DNA from: Paenibacillus agricola
Lineage (GTDB): Bacteria; Bacillota; Bacilli; Paenibacillales; NBRC-103111
Direction: 5' to 3'
DNA: 64,000 bases
Assembly (NCBI RefSeq): GCF_011440305.1
Contig: NZ_JAAOIW010000004.1
Location: forward strand, 1-64,000
The translations under genes were made by a program, and so were the position numbers. Each line of letters opens with the position of its first letter. The first letter of the stretch is position 1. This document shows, piece after piece, positions 51,594 through 60,202 of this stretch. Below the pieces are notes generated by a model that saw only the letters and a program-made list of their open reading frames with translations, was not told where the DNA came from and ran no database searches.

Positions 51594-51943
51594 TAGAACA
51601 TCGCTCCCTTAAAGAAATTTGAATCATGGTATATTATTAGAATTGGGAAGAGTATGTGTTGGGCGAAAGACTTAATTTATCTATACCCCTTTACTATCAA
51701 TATCTATAAAATGAATAATGGATAAAACACAGCAAAGCCCTCAATCCTATATGGATTGAGGGCTAATTTTTTTCCTAACAGCCAGGCGATGAGTTTATTT
51801 CTTCCTGTAGGCATATGCCTTTACTCACTATCAAATGCCTATGTATACCCAGGATCATGCAACCTATTGTGTTCTGGACCCCATGTCAAGGATACTTAAA
51901 AAAGCCTAAGCTGACAAAAGGCGATTCCTGTACTGAACGTCAG
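51594..51943. other. Intergenic region with terminator and possible IS end (350 bp)
   Basis: No gene. It holds the ymaF promoter region, the hairpin at 51736-51771, and at about 51879-51901 a sequence TTCTGGACCCCATGTCAAGG resembling an IS3-type terminal repeat, without a transposase nearby. The remaining sequence is unremarkable. Confidence 0.3.
51736..51771. terminator. Strong perfect-stem terminator
   Basis: AGCCCTCAATCC (51736-51747) and GGATTGAGGGCT (51753-51764) form a 12-bp stem with a 5-base loop, followed by a T-run on the plus strand. It may serve the minus-strand SLH gene ending at 51944. Confidence 0.8.
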
Positions 51944-52519
51944 TTAAAAAGGATTTTTAACCCTGTATTGCACAGCGCCATAAGTCGCCACTACCAGGTC
52001 ACTACGTCTAGCATCTACTGTGTAATCTGCGTTGATAGGGATAAAGCCCGCCTTAATGGCTGCTGCGACATAACCCTTCGCCCAACCAGACACCTTACCA
52101 TCGACAGCCTCTGCACTAGGCTCCAGCTTAAAAGCTCGGACTAATACCGTTGCCATCTGCTCCACCGTAATATTCATGCCTGGCGCAAATTGCCCTTCAG
52201 CAACACCGTCGAAAAACGTCGCCTTCGTTGTTGCCCCGATATAGCCTGTAGCCCATTCATAACCAGCTAAATCCTGGTATACAGAAGCGCTTTCTGCATC
52301 CTCGGAAAGATTCCAGATTAAACCCATTATTTTCGCGAATTGTGCTCGGTTTGTTAAGGATTCAAGGTCTGCACCTTTCTCCGTACCATCAAAGATGCCC
52401 ATGCCTTTTAAAATTTCATATTTTTCTAAAGGTGTCTTTTCTTCCGCTCCTAATGCCACAGAGCTGAACATGCTAAAAACCAAAGTCAAAACTAACGCAA
52501 TCGTTACCATTCTTTTCAT
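51944..52519 (-). CDS. Secreted S-layer-homology (SLH) domain protein
   Basis: 191 aa. A signal peptide (KRMVTIALVLTLVFSMFSSVALG, cleavage near AEE) leads a mature part with SLH-like repeats: NRAQFAKIMGLIW, GYEWATGYIGATTKATFFDGVAEGQFAPGMNITVEQMATVLVRAF and GWAKGYVAAAIKAGFI. SLH domains bind pyruvylated cell-wall polymers. With about two and a half repeats and no other domain it is probably a small wall-attached protein. GGGGG precedes the ATG. It stands alone. Confidence 0.85.
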   Translation of the reverse strand: MKRMVTIALVLTLVFSMFSSVALGAEEKTPLEKYEILKGMGIFDGTEKGADLESLTNRAQFAKIMGLIWNLSEDAESASVYQDLAGYEWATGYIGATTKATFFDGVAEGQFAPGMNITVEQMATVLVRAFKLEPSAEAVDGKVSGWAKGYVAAAIKAGFIPINADYTVDARRSDLVVATYGAVQYRVKNPF

Positions 52520-52676
52520 AACGTGATGTCCCCCTACGAATCTAGTTATAGTGTCGTAGGATATTTAAACAGAAAGAACAATATTTAAACAGTTTGCTTT
52601 ATAGAGATGTTAGTCACTTCAACAATAATGATGCTTCCCCATTGTTTCCAGAAGTAATGAATAACCTTCAATTTCA

Positions 52677-53225
52677 TTAATAGATTTCCAATTTGGGCCA
52701 GAGCCCTTTCCAATTTTTCTGGTTAACTCTGTACCTATAGTGGCCTTCATCCTTAAATAGAGGGCTTTTTTTTACCCTGAATTCAAAAATATCTTCCAGA
52801 CCATAAGGACATACGACCGAAACGCGGTTATCGTTTTCCAATTTGACCCCGATCGCTGTAGCAGTTTCTGGCCATTGACTTAGCGCATCCTCGATTGAGT
52901 GATAGGGCTGGTCACCATTTTTAATATGCATTCTTGCTTGATTTTTTACAGACCAAAGCGAATTTCCCGTCTCTCGTTTTAATTTTTGTTCATATGTTTT
53001 TTCGTTTTCTTCATCTAATTCATCTGGATTATAATAAACAACATCAATATCATTTAATGGAGTTCTCTCTGGAAAATCATGTAATACATCCCATATATAA
53101 TTCCGAATGTACCCAGCAGCTATGTAACTATCAGGTAGATTGAGATCTCTAATAATCGATAAATCTTGCATAATGGTTTGGTTCTTAGTTATTAGCTCTA
53201 TAAAAGTGGACGTGTATGTATCCAT
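52677..53225 (-). CDS. DUF925-type nucleotidyltransferase-like protein
   Basis: 182 aa. It contains YIAAGYIRNYIWDVLHD and PLNDIDVVYYNPDELDEENEKTYEQKL, a polymerase-beta-like GN/R-DxD arrangement (Asp pair in NDIDVVYY), and later VSVVCPYGLEDIFEFRVKKSP, as in the DUF925 family. A metal-dependent nucleotide transfer to an unknown acceptor is suggested. The ATG follows GAGG by 10 bases. It groups with three other small minus-strand genes (GNAT, DUF6886-like, GNAT), an accessory AT-rich block. Confidence 0.78.
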   Translation of the reverse strand: MDTYTSTFIELITKNQTIMQDLSIIRDLNLPDSYIAAGYIRNYIWDVLHDFPERTPLNDIDVVYYNPDELDEENEKTYEQKLKRETGNSLWSVKNQARMHIKNGDQPYHSIEDALSQWPETATAIGVKLENDNRVSVVCPYGLEDIFEFRVKKSPLFKDEGHYRYRVNQKNWKGLWPKLEIY

Positions 53226-53254
53226 ATGAACATGACCTCGTTTAATTTATTTCA

Positions 53255-53794
53255 CTAGAATACTTTTTTAATTAAGCTTACCCGAATGACTTCATCCCAA
53301 ATAGGTCCCTGCCTCACTTCCTCATATCCAAGCTTTTTATTAAGCGCGATCACATGGAGATTTTGTACTTCTGTATGTGTATATATCAAATTTACATCAT
53401 TTAGTATAGCTACCTCTTCAACCATTTGCTTTAATGTCGTGGCTATACCACGTCTTCGAAAATCGGGGGCTACCCATAGTTGAAAAATCTCCACAAAGCG
53501 CCCATCCTCCTGAAATAAACGCCGATCCAGTTCATTGAAAATGGTCTTCCAAAGGAACTTCCCATCTCGATTAACAATTGAATACATGATCATCCCGATT
53601 CTTTCGCTGCTCGTTTTGTCCTCATAAATAAAGGCTCCTCTTTTTGTATCCGTCACGAATTTCATTATTTTCTCGCGATGCTTTCCCTGATCCTCGTTGA
53701 TTAGTTGAGTCTCAGATGATTCCGTAATTCCATCCACCAATAAATCAATCTGAACCAAAAAATCAAGGTCATGTTTATCCGCTGATCGTATCAT
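53255..53794 (-). CDS. GNAT-family N-acetyltransferase
   Basis: 179 aa. The acetyl-CoA motif A reads FVEIFQLWVAPDFRRRGIATTLKQMVEEVAI, followed by the motif B-like LNKKLGYEEVRQGP. Substrate unknown. It lies 29 bases upstream of the DUF925 gene on the same strand and may be co-transcribed. Confidence 0.82.
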   Translation of the reverse strand: MIRSADKHDLDFLVQIDLLVDGITESSETQLINEDQGKHREKIMKFVTDTKRGAFIYEDKTSSERIGMIMYSIVNRDGKFLWKTIFNELDRRLFQEDGRFVEIFQLWVAPDFRRRGIATTLKQMVEEVAILNDVNLIYTHTEVQNLHVIALNKKLGYEEVRQGPIWDEVIRVSLIKKVF

Positions 53795-53859
53795 GGCTGC
53801 ACCACTTCTCTTGTAATTGATCCACCATAAAAGCTCACCCTTAAATTACCTCAACCCAT

Positions 53860-54372
53860 CTAACTCTGTATCGCGTTTTTCATTCTTATCATTGAAAAAT
53901 TTACCGTAGATGACAATATAGCTTGCTTGAGCGGCATTAGCGAAGGAGTAATCCGAACTTCAATACCCAAATCCGTTATACTTGCCAAAAGATTATCGAT
54001 CCGCTCTACCGCTAGTGGTTTAACTGTACGTGTTGTTGTAAAGTAACCTGCGTCAGCATGGTTTAAAATAAAGTCATCCGGATCAAACGTATACCGATAT
54101 ATGCATCCTTTAACCATTCTATCAAGCCAACCCGCTTCCCATGCAACGATTCGCCGGTTTTGTGAATGCCCAAAAAAACGCTCCATATCTTCATCTGTGG
54201 TCTCATCTTTAGGCCATATACATACTCTCGGGCAATCACGCGGGAAAAAATAATGCGGTGCATGAAACTCGTCGATCGCCCACACTTGGGCTGGCTCATC
54301 AAGCCGATACTCCAGCTGTCTGGGCTCAAAGATACATATATCGGGTTCTTCACTAAAGTGATATAGCTTCAT
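53860..54372 (-). CDS. DUF6886-like protein
   Basis: 170 aa. It opens KLYHFSEEPDICIFEPRQLEYRL and has VWAIDEFHAPHYFFPRDCPRVCIWPKDET, a conserved block I associate with DUF6886. The family is uncharacterised; the YHFSEE start is reminiscent of ADP-ribosyl/RES-like folds but that is speculative. GGCGG precedes the ATG. No signal peptide. It lies in the same small-gene block. Confidence 0.65.
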   Translation of the reverse strand: MKLYHFSEEPDICIFEPRQLEYRLDEPAQVWAIDEFHAPHYFFPRDCPRVCIWPKDETTDEDMERFFGHSQNRRIVAWEAGWLDRMVKGCIYRYTFDPDDFILNHADAGYFTTTRTVKPLAVERIDNLLASITDLGIEVRITPSLMPLKQAILSSTVNFSMIRMKNAIQS

Positions 54373-54416
54373 TGTTTAGCCGCCTTCCCTAAAAATACGC
54401 CAAAAGCTTTTGGCGC

Positions 54417-54959
54417 TTACACTCCAATATCTTCAGCCAAAATCCCATATACCACATGGTCATAAAATCGTCCATCTATCCATTCCGCTTGCCTAATTGT
54501 CCCTTCATGAATAAATCCAAGCCGCTCAGGAATCGCTCTGCTTTTATAATTCTCTGAACATGCCCTTATTTCCACCCGATTTATGCCTAAATCTTGAATT
54601 AAATAGCGTAGTAAACCTTTACACGCCCGAGTCATAACACCAGAGCCCTGATACTTTTCGCCCAGCCAGTAGCCTATTGAAGTTTTCCTATTCCTCCAGT
54701 TAATGTCATGAACTCCAATACAGCCTACAAGCTCATTGTTAAATATAATACCGCTCGAAAAGCCATTGTTTTTCGCAAACCGGCTTAGTTCGAATTGAAT
54801 AAATTCTTGCGTAACCTCTACTTTTGTTGATTCGTTTACCCAAGGTAGCCACTTGGACAAATAATCATGATTGTTATTTATCAAAGTAAATAGCTTTTCA
54901 GCATCTTGGAGCTCTAGTATTTTCAATTCAATTTCCTCGCAGATTTTAAAGGTAAACAT
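54417..54959 (-). CDS. GNAT acetyltransferase, RimJ/RimL (YdaF) type
   Basis: 180 aa. It contains LFTLINNNHDYLSKWLPWV, then NRKTSIGYWLGEKYQGSGVMTRACKGLLRYL (acetyl-CoA loop with QGSG) and INRVEIRACSENYKSRAIPERLGFIHEG. These are the features of RimL/YdaF-type ribosomal-protein or small-molecule acetyltransferases. GGGAGG precedes the ATG. Confidence 0.9.
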   Translation of the reverse strand: MFTFKICEEIELKILELQDAEKLFTLINNNHDYLSKWLPWVNESTKVEVTQEFIQFELSRFAKNNGFSSGIIFNNELVGCIGVHDINWRNRKTSIGYWLGEKYQGSGVMTRACKGLLRYLIQDLGINRVEIRACSENYKSRAIPERLGFIHEGTIRQAEWIDGRFYDHVVYGILAEDIGV

Positions 54960-55331
54960 GGGGCTCCTCCCTTTCTTTATTGAAATCAGTGATCACGAAT
55001 AAATCAATAACTCCTTCTTTAAATTCAATTAATCCCATAATATCCCTGCCTACTCCCAAAAAAGAAAATGGGGGTAGCCTTAGCCTAGCGCAAGCCTGTT
55101 TAATTCAAAATATGCACCCGAGCATGCATTAACTCATACATATATATCTATATAAAAAAAGAGCCAGGGAGATGATGCAGAGAGTGAAAAAAGGTTAGGA
55201 CTGGCAACGGTATTTCTGCAAATGCCGCCATGCAGGCAGCTAATTTCAATACGCGGCAATTTTCAATAAAAAGAGAAACTACTTATTCATTTTAGAAGCT
55301 ACCTTCTTAAGATTTTAGAGGAGAGATGATT
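54960..55331. other. Intergenic region without a gene (372 bp)
   Basis: No convincing gene on either strand. AT-rich, with ATAT runs near 55140-55155 and a palindromic GCATGC near 55120. It includes the promoter and leader of the WbsX-like gene and separates two blocks of different composition. AGGAGA at its end is the ribosome-binding site. Confidence 0.4.
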
Positions 55332-56396
55332 TTGAAACTTATAGCCTTCTATTTGCCTCAATTTCATGAGACCGACGAAAATAATCGTAATTGGGGAAAA
55401 GGATTTACCGAATGGACCAATACCAGAAAAGCACAGCCTCTATTTCCTGGACATTATCAGCCGAAAGAGCCGTACCAAGACTATTACTATGATTTGACGG
55501 ACGAATCTGCAAGGGAATGGCAAGCTCAAATTGCAAGAAAATATGGCATCTACGGATTTTGTTATTATCATTACTGGTTTAAGGGAAAAAGGTTTCTTCA
55601 TAAACCAATTGATGCAGTTCTTCAAAATGGGAAGCCCGATTTCCCTTTCTGTCTTTCCTGGGCAAACGACCCGTGGACAAGAACATGGACCGGTTCAAGT
55701 CATGAGGTATTGGAAGATCAAGATTACGGAGAAAAAGTAGATTGGAAAGAACATTTCGAATTTCTTTTAACAGCATTTAAAGATAAAAGGTACATCAGAG
55801 TAGAAAACAAACCTTTATTTCTTATATATCGTCCTAGCGATATTCCCCAATGCGAGGAAATGCTGGAGTATTGGCAGAAATTAGCTGTCGAAAATGGGCT
55901 TGATGGAATCCATCTCGTCCAAACTTTAAATAGATTTAACAACCCTCAACTTAAAGGTTTCGATGCTCGTATTGAGTTTGAGCCTGGATACACCATGTAT
56001 TTAACAAATGGTATCCATTGTGGAAAAGCTGTTGATGGATATAAGCAAACATTTAATCTAATGGATTACGATAAATACTGGTCCTGTATACTAGAAAGAA
56101 AAGTTGACATGGATAGTGTTAAAACTTATTTAGGAGCTTTCATCGATTGGGATAACTCCGCCCGGGTTGGAGGAGAACGGCCTCTCATCTTCACCGGTGC
56201 GTCTCCCGAAAAATTTTCCTTATATTTAACACAACAAATAAAAAAATCTCTAGATATAAACAGTGACTTTTTGTTTATTAATGCCTGGAATGAATGGGCC
56301 GAAGGAACGTATTTAGAACCGGATAAAAAATACGAATTCCAATATTTGGAGGCATTAAAAAAAGCATTAGCAAATAACGGGTTTTGTGAGAGGTGA
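55332..56396 (+). CDS. WbsX-like glycosyltransferase/glycosidase-type protein
   Basis: 354 aa. It begins KLIAFYLPQFHETDENNRNWGKGFTEWTN, and has YGFCYYHYWFKGKRFLH, WANDPWTRTWTG and FLFINAWNEWAEGTYLEPD, the signatures of WbsX proteins of O-antigen/capsule clusters, whose fold resembles GH99 TIM barrels. The start is TTG at 55332, 7 bases after AGGAGA; the ATG at 55326 is too near it. It is AT-rich relative to neighbours and paired with a methyltransferase gene, so it may be a transferred glycan-modification unit. Confidence 0.85.
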   Translation: MKLIAFYLPQFHETDENNRNWGKGFTEWTNTRKAQPLFPGHYQPKEPYQDYYYDLTDESAREWQAQIARKYGIYGFCYYHYWFKGKRFLHKPIDAVLQNGKPDFPFCLSWANDPWTRTWTGSSHEVLEDQDYGEKVDWKEHFEFLLTAFKDKRYIRVENKPLFLIYRPSDIPQCEEMLEYWQKLAVENGLDGIHLVQTLNRFNNPQLKGFDARIEFEPGYTMYLTNGIHCGKAVDGYKQTFNLMDYDKYWSCILERKVDMDSVKTYLGAFIDWDNSARVGGERPLIFTGASPEKFSLYLTQQIKKSLDINSDFLFINAWNEWAEGTYLEPDKKYEFQYLEALKKALANNGFCER

Positions 56397-56402
56397 TCTG
56401 AA

Positions 56403-56987
56403 ATTACTGGAAATTTGCTTCAAATTAGCCAATTTTATCATTTTATTGACTCGATCAGTGGGTGGTTGACAACTACAGAGCAAACTGCACTCCTACATTT
56501 GCCAGCTCTCGTTGATCATTTAGATGGGGAAATTGTTGAGATCGGTTCCTTTAAAGGAAAAAGTACTGTTGCATTAGGTCTCGGGAGTAAGTGGATAAGT
56601 GAAAGGAAACGAACAATTTTTGCCATTGATCCTTTTATTTCTAATGGATATTATTCCGATTATTTTAATGAATTTCAGAATAATATTCTAAATTACCGTG
56701 TTGCAAACTATGTATCACCAATAAAAAAATTCAGCCATGAAGCCATCCAAGATTGTCCTAAGCGCATATCTGCCCTTTTTGTAGATGGAGACCATAGTTA
56801 TTTAGGCGTAAAAAGTGATATAGACTTATATGCTCCAAGAGTTGTCGGCGGAGGATTTATAGCGTTTCATGACTACACTGCTTATGCCGATGTTAGAAGA
56901 GCTGTTGATGAATTATGTGATAGTAGAGAATATGTACATGTTTGTGATTACGATAGTTTGCGCCTCATACGTAAATTGGACAAATAA
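56403..56987 (+). CDS. Class I SAM-dependent methyltransferase (Methyltransf_24-like)
   Basis: About 191-195 aa. Motif I is GEIVEIGSFKGKSTVALGLGSKW, then FAIDPFISNGYYSDYF, SALFVDGDHSYLGVKSDIDLYAPRVVGGGFIAFHDYT and a C-terminal RRAVDELCDSREY, typical of sugar/glycan O-methyltransferases of this family. Two starts are possible: ATT 56403, with GAGGTGAT 7 bases upstream, or TTG 56415, with a poor site. It is in the same frame as, and 6 bases after, the WbsX stop codon; translational coupling is likely. AT-rich. Confidence 0.8.
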   Translation: MTGNLLQISQFYHFIDSISGWLTTTEQTALLHLPALVDHLDGEIVEIGSFKGKSTVALGLGSKWISERKRTIFAIDPFISNGYYSDYFNEFQNNILNYRVANYVSPIKKFSHEAIQDCPKRISALFVDGDHSYLGVKSDIDLYAPRVVGGGFIAFHDYTAYADVRRAVDELCDSREYVHVCDYDSLRLIRKLDK

Positions 56988-57087
56988 CTCTGGTATTGTA
57001 GACCAGGGCCATTTTGTTTAAGATCTAGGGCACCTATAGAGTGGACACTTTGAACAAGAGGGTTCAGCTATGGGTACCTTTTTCACA

Positions 57088-57660
57088 TTAAGCTCTAATG
57101 GCATCCCAGCTCATCTGGATAATTTGTTGCATATTGGCCTCATTGGCTTCAAATTGTCCTTTGAAGTGTGCTTTTGCCAGCTGTGCTACGGGTGAATAGA
57201 GATAAGTCAGCAGAAATGTAGTTTCCAATCGCTTTAGATCGCCTGCCCGCTTTCCCTGCTCGATAAAGTCGTACAAAGAGGTAAACATACTTGAGGTATC
57301 CTCTAGGCATAATTTATCCATAAGCGGCGAGGTTGTAAACTGCTCCAGAAACATAAAATAATCCTTGTTTTCCAAAATAAATTGCATGGAGTTTCTCATA
57401 AACCTCTCACAAACCATTTGGGTCGGCATGGCGGGATCAAGCTCTTGTATCATTTGCCTGCTCAGCTTCTCCTTCACATTCACATAAAGCTTGCCCAGCA
57501 TATCCTCCTTATTCTCAAAATATACGTAAATCGTTGCTGATGAAACCTTCGCTCTTTTGGCGATTTTGGACATGGAAATGTCGGAGAACCCAATTTCATT
57601 CAGTAATTGAATCGTGGCTTCAAAAATAGCTTCGCTTTTATATTCATCTTTATGTCTCAT
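57088..57660 (-). CDS. TetR/AcrR-family regulator, probably leaderless
   Basis: 190 aa. HTH SEAIFEATIQLLNEIGFSDISMSKIAKRAKVSSATIYVYFENKEDML is canonical TetR. The ligand domain contains LENKDYFMFLEQF and a final FEANEANMQQIIQMSWDAIRA. There is no Shine-Dalgarno sequence; the predicted transcription start falls on the ATG at 57660, so that start is preferred over ATG 57666. A palindromic operator in its promoter suggests autorepression. It is divergent from panD; control of panD is possible. Confidence 0.85.
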   Translation of the reverse strand: MRHKDEYKSEAIFEATIQLLNEIGFSDISMSKIAKRAKVSSATIYVYFENKEDMLGKLYVNVKEKLSRQMIQELDPAMPTQMVCERFMRNSMQFILENKDYFMFLEQFTTSPLMDKLCLEDTSSMFTSLYDFIEQGKRAGDLKRLETTFLLTYLYSPVAQLAKAHFKGQFEANEANMQQIIQMSWDAIRA

Positions 57661-57666
57661 AGCCAT

Positions 57667-57695
57667 ATGTTAAATGATCATTTGATTATTTGCAA
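57667..57695 (-). promoter_or_regulatory. tetR promoter with AAATGATCATTT operator
   Basis: On the minus strand TTGCAA (57690-57695) and TAACAT (57667-57672) are 17 bases apart. The perfect 12-bp palindrome AAATGATCATTT (57672-57683) fills the spacer. The predicted start is about 57660, the ATG. Confidence 0.6.
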
Positions 57696-57814
57696 CCTTG
57701 CTACAAACAGCTAAAAGGACAACAAGATCTGAAAGCAACTGCCGCTCTGCTTGCATAGAATGCTAACAGAACTACAGCCTAATGCTTATTATTATCTGAA
57801 AAGGAGATCTCTCC

Positions 57815-58216
57815 ATGTTACGTTTGATGTGTAAAGGAAAAATACATCGTGCTACAGTTACTGAAGCCGATCTGAACTATGTGGGAAGCATCACGATCGA
57901 CTCGCTTTTGATGGATAAAGCTCATATATTGCCTTACGAAATGGTACAAATAACCAATCTCAGGAATGCTACTCGATGGAAAACCTATGCGATACCCGAT
58001 ACAGCAGGCGCTGGGAAAATCGGTTTAAATGGTCCGCCTGCTCAGCTTTTCCAGCCTGGTGACCTTGTTATTATTTTGAGCTTGGGCCTGATGACGCAAG
58101 AGGAAATTGAGCTGCTGAAGCCAAGCGTCGTTTTTGTTGACTCCCGGAATCAATTGGTCAGCGTCGAGGCGCATGATCTGGTTATCAGCGAGCAAGAGGC
58201 GCATCGCAATGAGTAG
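57815..58216 (+). CDS. panD: Aspartate 1-decarboxylase-like protein PanD (divergent)
   Basis: 133 aa pyruvoyl enzyme precursor that normally makes beta-alanine from aspartate. K9, H11, the self-cleavage site Y22-V-G24-S25 and R54, T57, Y58, N72 and G73 are all present. Positions 74-75, Ala-Ala in standard PanD (NGAAAR), are Pro-Pro here (LNGPPAQ), and the C-terminus is longer (about 133 versus 127 residues). No panB or panC is nearby. AAGGAGAT precedes the ATG. Its last codons overlap the next gene by 8 bases (ATGAGTAG). Confidence 0.85.
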   Translation: MLRLMCKGKIHRATVTEADLNYVGSITIDSLLMDKAHILPYEMVQITNLRNATRWKTYAIPDTAGAGKIGLNGPPAQLFQPGDLVIILSLGLMTQEEIELLKPSVVFVDSRNQLVSVEAHDLVISEQEAHRNE

Positions 58217-58940
58217 GCGCAGCTCAAGCAAATGGAGCAAGTATAAGGTTCTTAAGAAATCGCAGTCATTGGTCCGCTACTTGCCAGCAACCTATCCGTT
58301 GAAAAAAAAGCCATTCTGGCGATTGTTAAACCAATACGATGAGGTTATTGTCAAGCCTACGGGCAGCTATGGTGGACGTGGGGTGCTGCTCATTAAAGCA
58401 TTGGGCGGGCAAAAGTTCCTAGTACGTGCTGGAGCTAAAAGGAAAAAGATAACCGGCACAACCAAGCTGCTGAATTACGTGCGGCCTCCATCCTCAAAAA
58501 ATTTAATCGTCCAGCAAAGAATCTCGCTTGCCACTATCAACGGGCGCCCTTTTGACCTAAGGGTTATGGTACAACGGCTGCGTAAATCCTCCTGGGAGAT
58601 AACAGGGAAGCTAGCCAAGGTGGCAGGAAAAGGCTATATCATTACAAATATGAGGAGGAGCCATGGCTCCATACTCCCCGTGAAGAAAGCGATTCAACGC
58701 TCGCAATTAAAAAGCTTGTCCACCCACAGCCTGCTTGCCCATATCGATCAGGTGGCCTTGTTAACCGCCAAGCAGCTCAAAAGCTATTACCCTCGAATAC
58801 GGTCGATAGGGATAGATCTGGGCCTCGATAAAAGCGGCAAGGTTTGGATTATAGAAGCTAATTTCAAGCCTGCTGCCTCGCTTTTCCTCAATCTCAAAGA
58901 CAAATCGATGTATCGAAGAATCCGATTTTTTTCAAAATAA
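58209..58940 (+). CDS. YheC/YheD-type ATP-grasp protein (short form)
   Basis: 243 aa. ATP-grasp marks are YDEVIVKPTGSYGGRGVLLIKA, NLIVQQRISLATINGRPFDLRVMVQR, SWEITGKLAKVAGKGYIITNM and SIGIDLGLDKSGKVWIIEANFKP (metal-binding E-N). It is shorter than YheC/YheD and lacks their N-terminal domain. Those proteins are linked to the endospore coat. The start ATG 58209 overlaps panD; GAGG lies 9 bases upstream, so translation is coupled. An amide-bond-forming role using the amine made by PanD is an attractive inference, not shown. Confidence 0.82.
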   Translation: MSRRSSSKWSKYKVLKKSQSLVRYLPATYPLKKKPFWRLLNQYDEVIVKPTGSYGGRGVLLIKALGGQKFLVRAGAKRKKITGTTKLLNYVRPPSSKNLIVQQRISLATINGRPFDLRVMVQRLRKSSWEITGKLAKVAGKGYIITNMRRSHGSILPVKKAIQRSQLKSLSTHSLLAHIDQVALLTAKQLKSYYPRIRSIGIDLGLDKSGKVWIIEANFKPAASLFLNLKDKSMYRRIRFFSK

Positions 58941-58951
58941 GATTAACTAAC

Positions 58952-58986
58952 AGCCCATGGATCAGAAACATCCAAGGGCTTTTTTG
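58952..58986 (+). terminator. Intrinsic terminator after the panD unit
   Basis: AGCCC-a-TGGAT and ATCCA-a-GGGCT form the stem (58952-58980), followed by TTTTT. It also faces the end of the threonine synthase gene. Confidence 0.8.
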
Positions 58987-58993
58987 TGTCCGG

Positions 58994-60202
58994 TCATGGA
59001 GAGTGGATGGACTTAAAATCTTGATAGCTTTTAATCAGCGGTAATTGCAGTTTAGTTGGGTAAAGCGTGTATTTCATTGCGTGCGAGGTATTGAAAAGCA
59101 CTACCTTATCCTGGCCGAGGATCCAGCCCGAATCGATCAGCCGCTGCAATCCCGCCCAGGTAGCGGCTCCCTCCGGGGATGAAGAAATACCGCATAATCC
59201 CATTGCAGCCGTTGCTGCATGGATTTCTTCGCGAGTAACAGCAATGGCTGTGCCCTTTGTTTCGCGCAGGATCGAGACAATCAGATTCCTGTTAGGAGGC
59301 CGTGGCACCCTCATGCCTGTAGGCATCGGGCTTCCTGCCGGGAGAGTTTCGGGCTGGGCATGCTGCCAAAATGCCGAAACGATCGGTGTGCAGCCGTCCT
59401 CCTGAACCGCAACAAACCGCGGCAGCGCTCCCGTCACCAGCCCCATTGCCAGCAGCTGGTGAAAGGCTCGCCAAAGCCCGATAAGGCCGGAGCCTCCGCC
59501 TGCCGGATAAACAATAACATCCGGCAGCGTCCAATCCAGCTGCTCGGCGAGCTCGAAGCCCATCGTTTTTTTTCCTTCCACTCTTCCGGGCTCTCGCATG
59601 GTGCCTACATTATACCAGCCTTGCTCAAGCTTGCCTTCTTCTACTATAGCGCCGGCATCATGGATCAAACCATCGACCCTATAGGTGTGCGCCCCATAGT
59701 TGACACACTCCTCTATAATAAGCCCAGGGCAATCCGCAGGTAGGAATACGTAGGCTTCCATTCCAGCCCGGCTCGCATAAGCCGACAACGCCGCAGCTGC
59801 ATTCCCGTTCGATGGCAATGCGACTTTTTTGATTCCGCTTTCGTTGATTAAAGTAAGTGCTGAAGCAAATCCCCTAGCTTTGAAGCTGCCGGTCGGGTTT
59901 TGCTCCTCCCTTTTTACGTAGAGACCTCCCAAAGGCAGCTTTTTCTCCCATTCTGTAAGCCTGACAAGTGGCGTGCTTCCTTCACCCAAGGAAATGATGC
60001 TGCTTAACTTAGCTATGGGCAATAATTCATGGTATTTCCACATGGAGGCCGGCCTTGCTCGCAGCCGCTTTTTCGTAAATGTCAGCGCCGCGCGCTGCAG
60101 GTCATATTCAACCAGCCATGTGCCTCCGCAGGTGCATTTCCCTTCTAAAGCAAACGGTATTTTTCGGCTGCATAACGAGCATATTAACCCAAATTTGTCC
60201 AA
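58994..60202 (-). CDS. Threonine synthase-like PLP enzyme
   Basis: 402 aa fold-type II PLP enzyme. The N-terminus has a rubredoxin-like Cys set (CSLCSRKIPFALEGKCTCGGTW), as in YchI/ThrC-related Bacillota proteins. The PLP lysine is in QNPTGSFKARGF, followed by ALPSNGNAAAALSAYA and the PLP-phosphate loop YPAGGGSGLIG. The start TTG 60202 follows GGAGG by 8 bases; GTG 60235 is further. Homologues make threonine from O-phosphohomoserine; related cysteate or diaminopropionate synthases share this fold. Single gene, convergent with the panD unit. Confidence 0.85.
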   Translation of the reverse strand: MDKFGLICSLCSRKIPFALEGKCTCGGTWLVEYDLQRAALTFTKKRLRARPASMWKYHELLPIAKLSSIISLGEGSTPLVRLTEWEKKLPLGGLYVKREEQNPTGSFKARGFASALTLINESGIKKVALPSNGNAAAALSAYASRAGMEAYVFLPADCPGLIIEECVNYGAHTYRVDGLIHDAGAIVEEGKLEQGWYNVGTMREPGRVEGKKTMGFELAEQLDWTLPDVIVYPAGGGSGLIGLWRAFHQLLAMGLVTGALPRFVAVQEDGCTPIVSAFWQHAQPETLPAGSPMPTGMRVPRPPNRNLIVSILRETKGTAIAVTREEIHAATAAMGLCGISSSPEGAATWAGLQRLIDSGWILGQDKVVLFNTSHAMKYTLYPTKLQLPLIKSYQDFKSIHSP

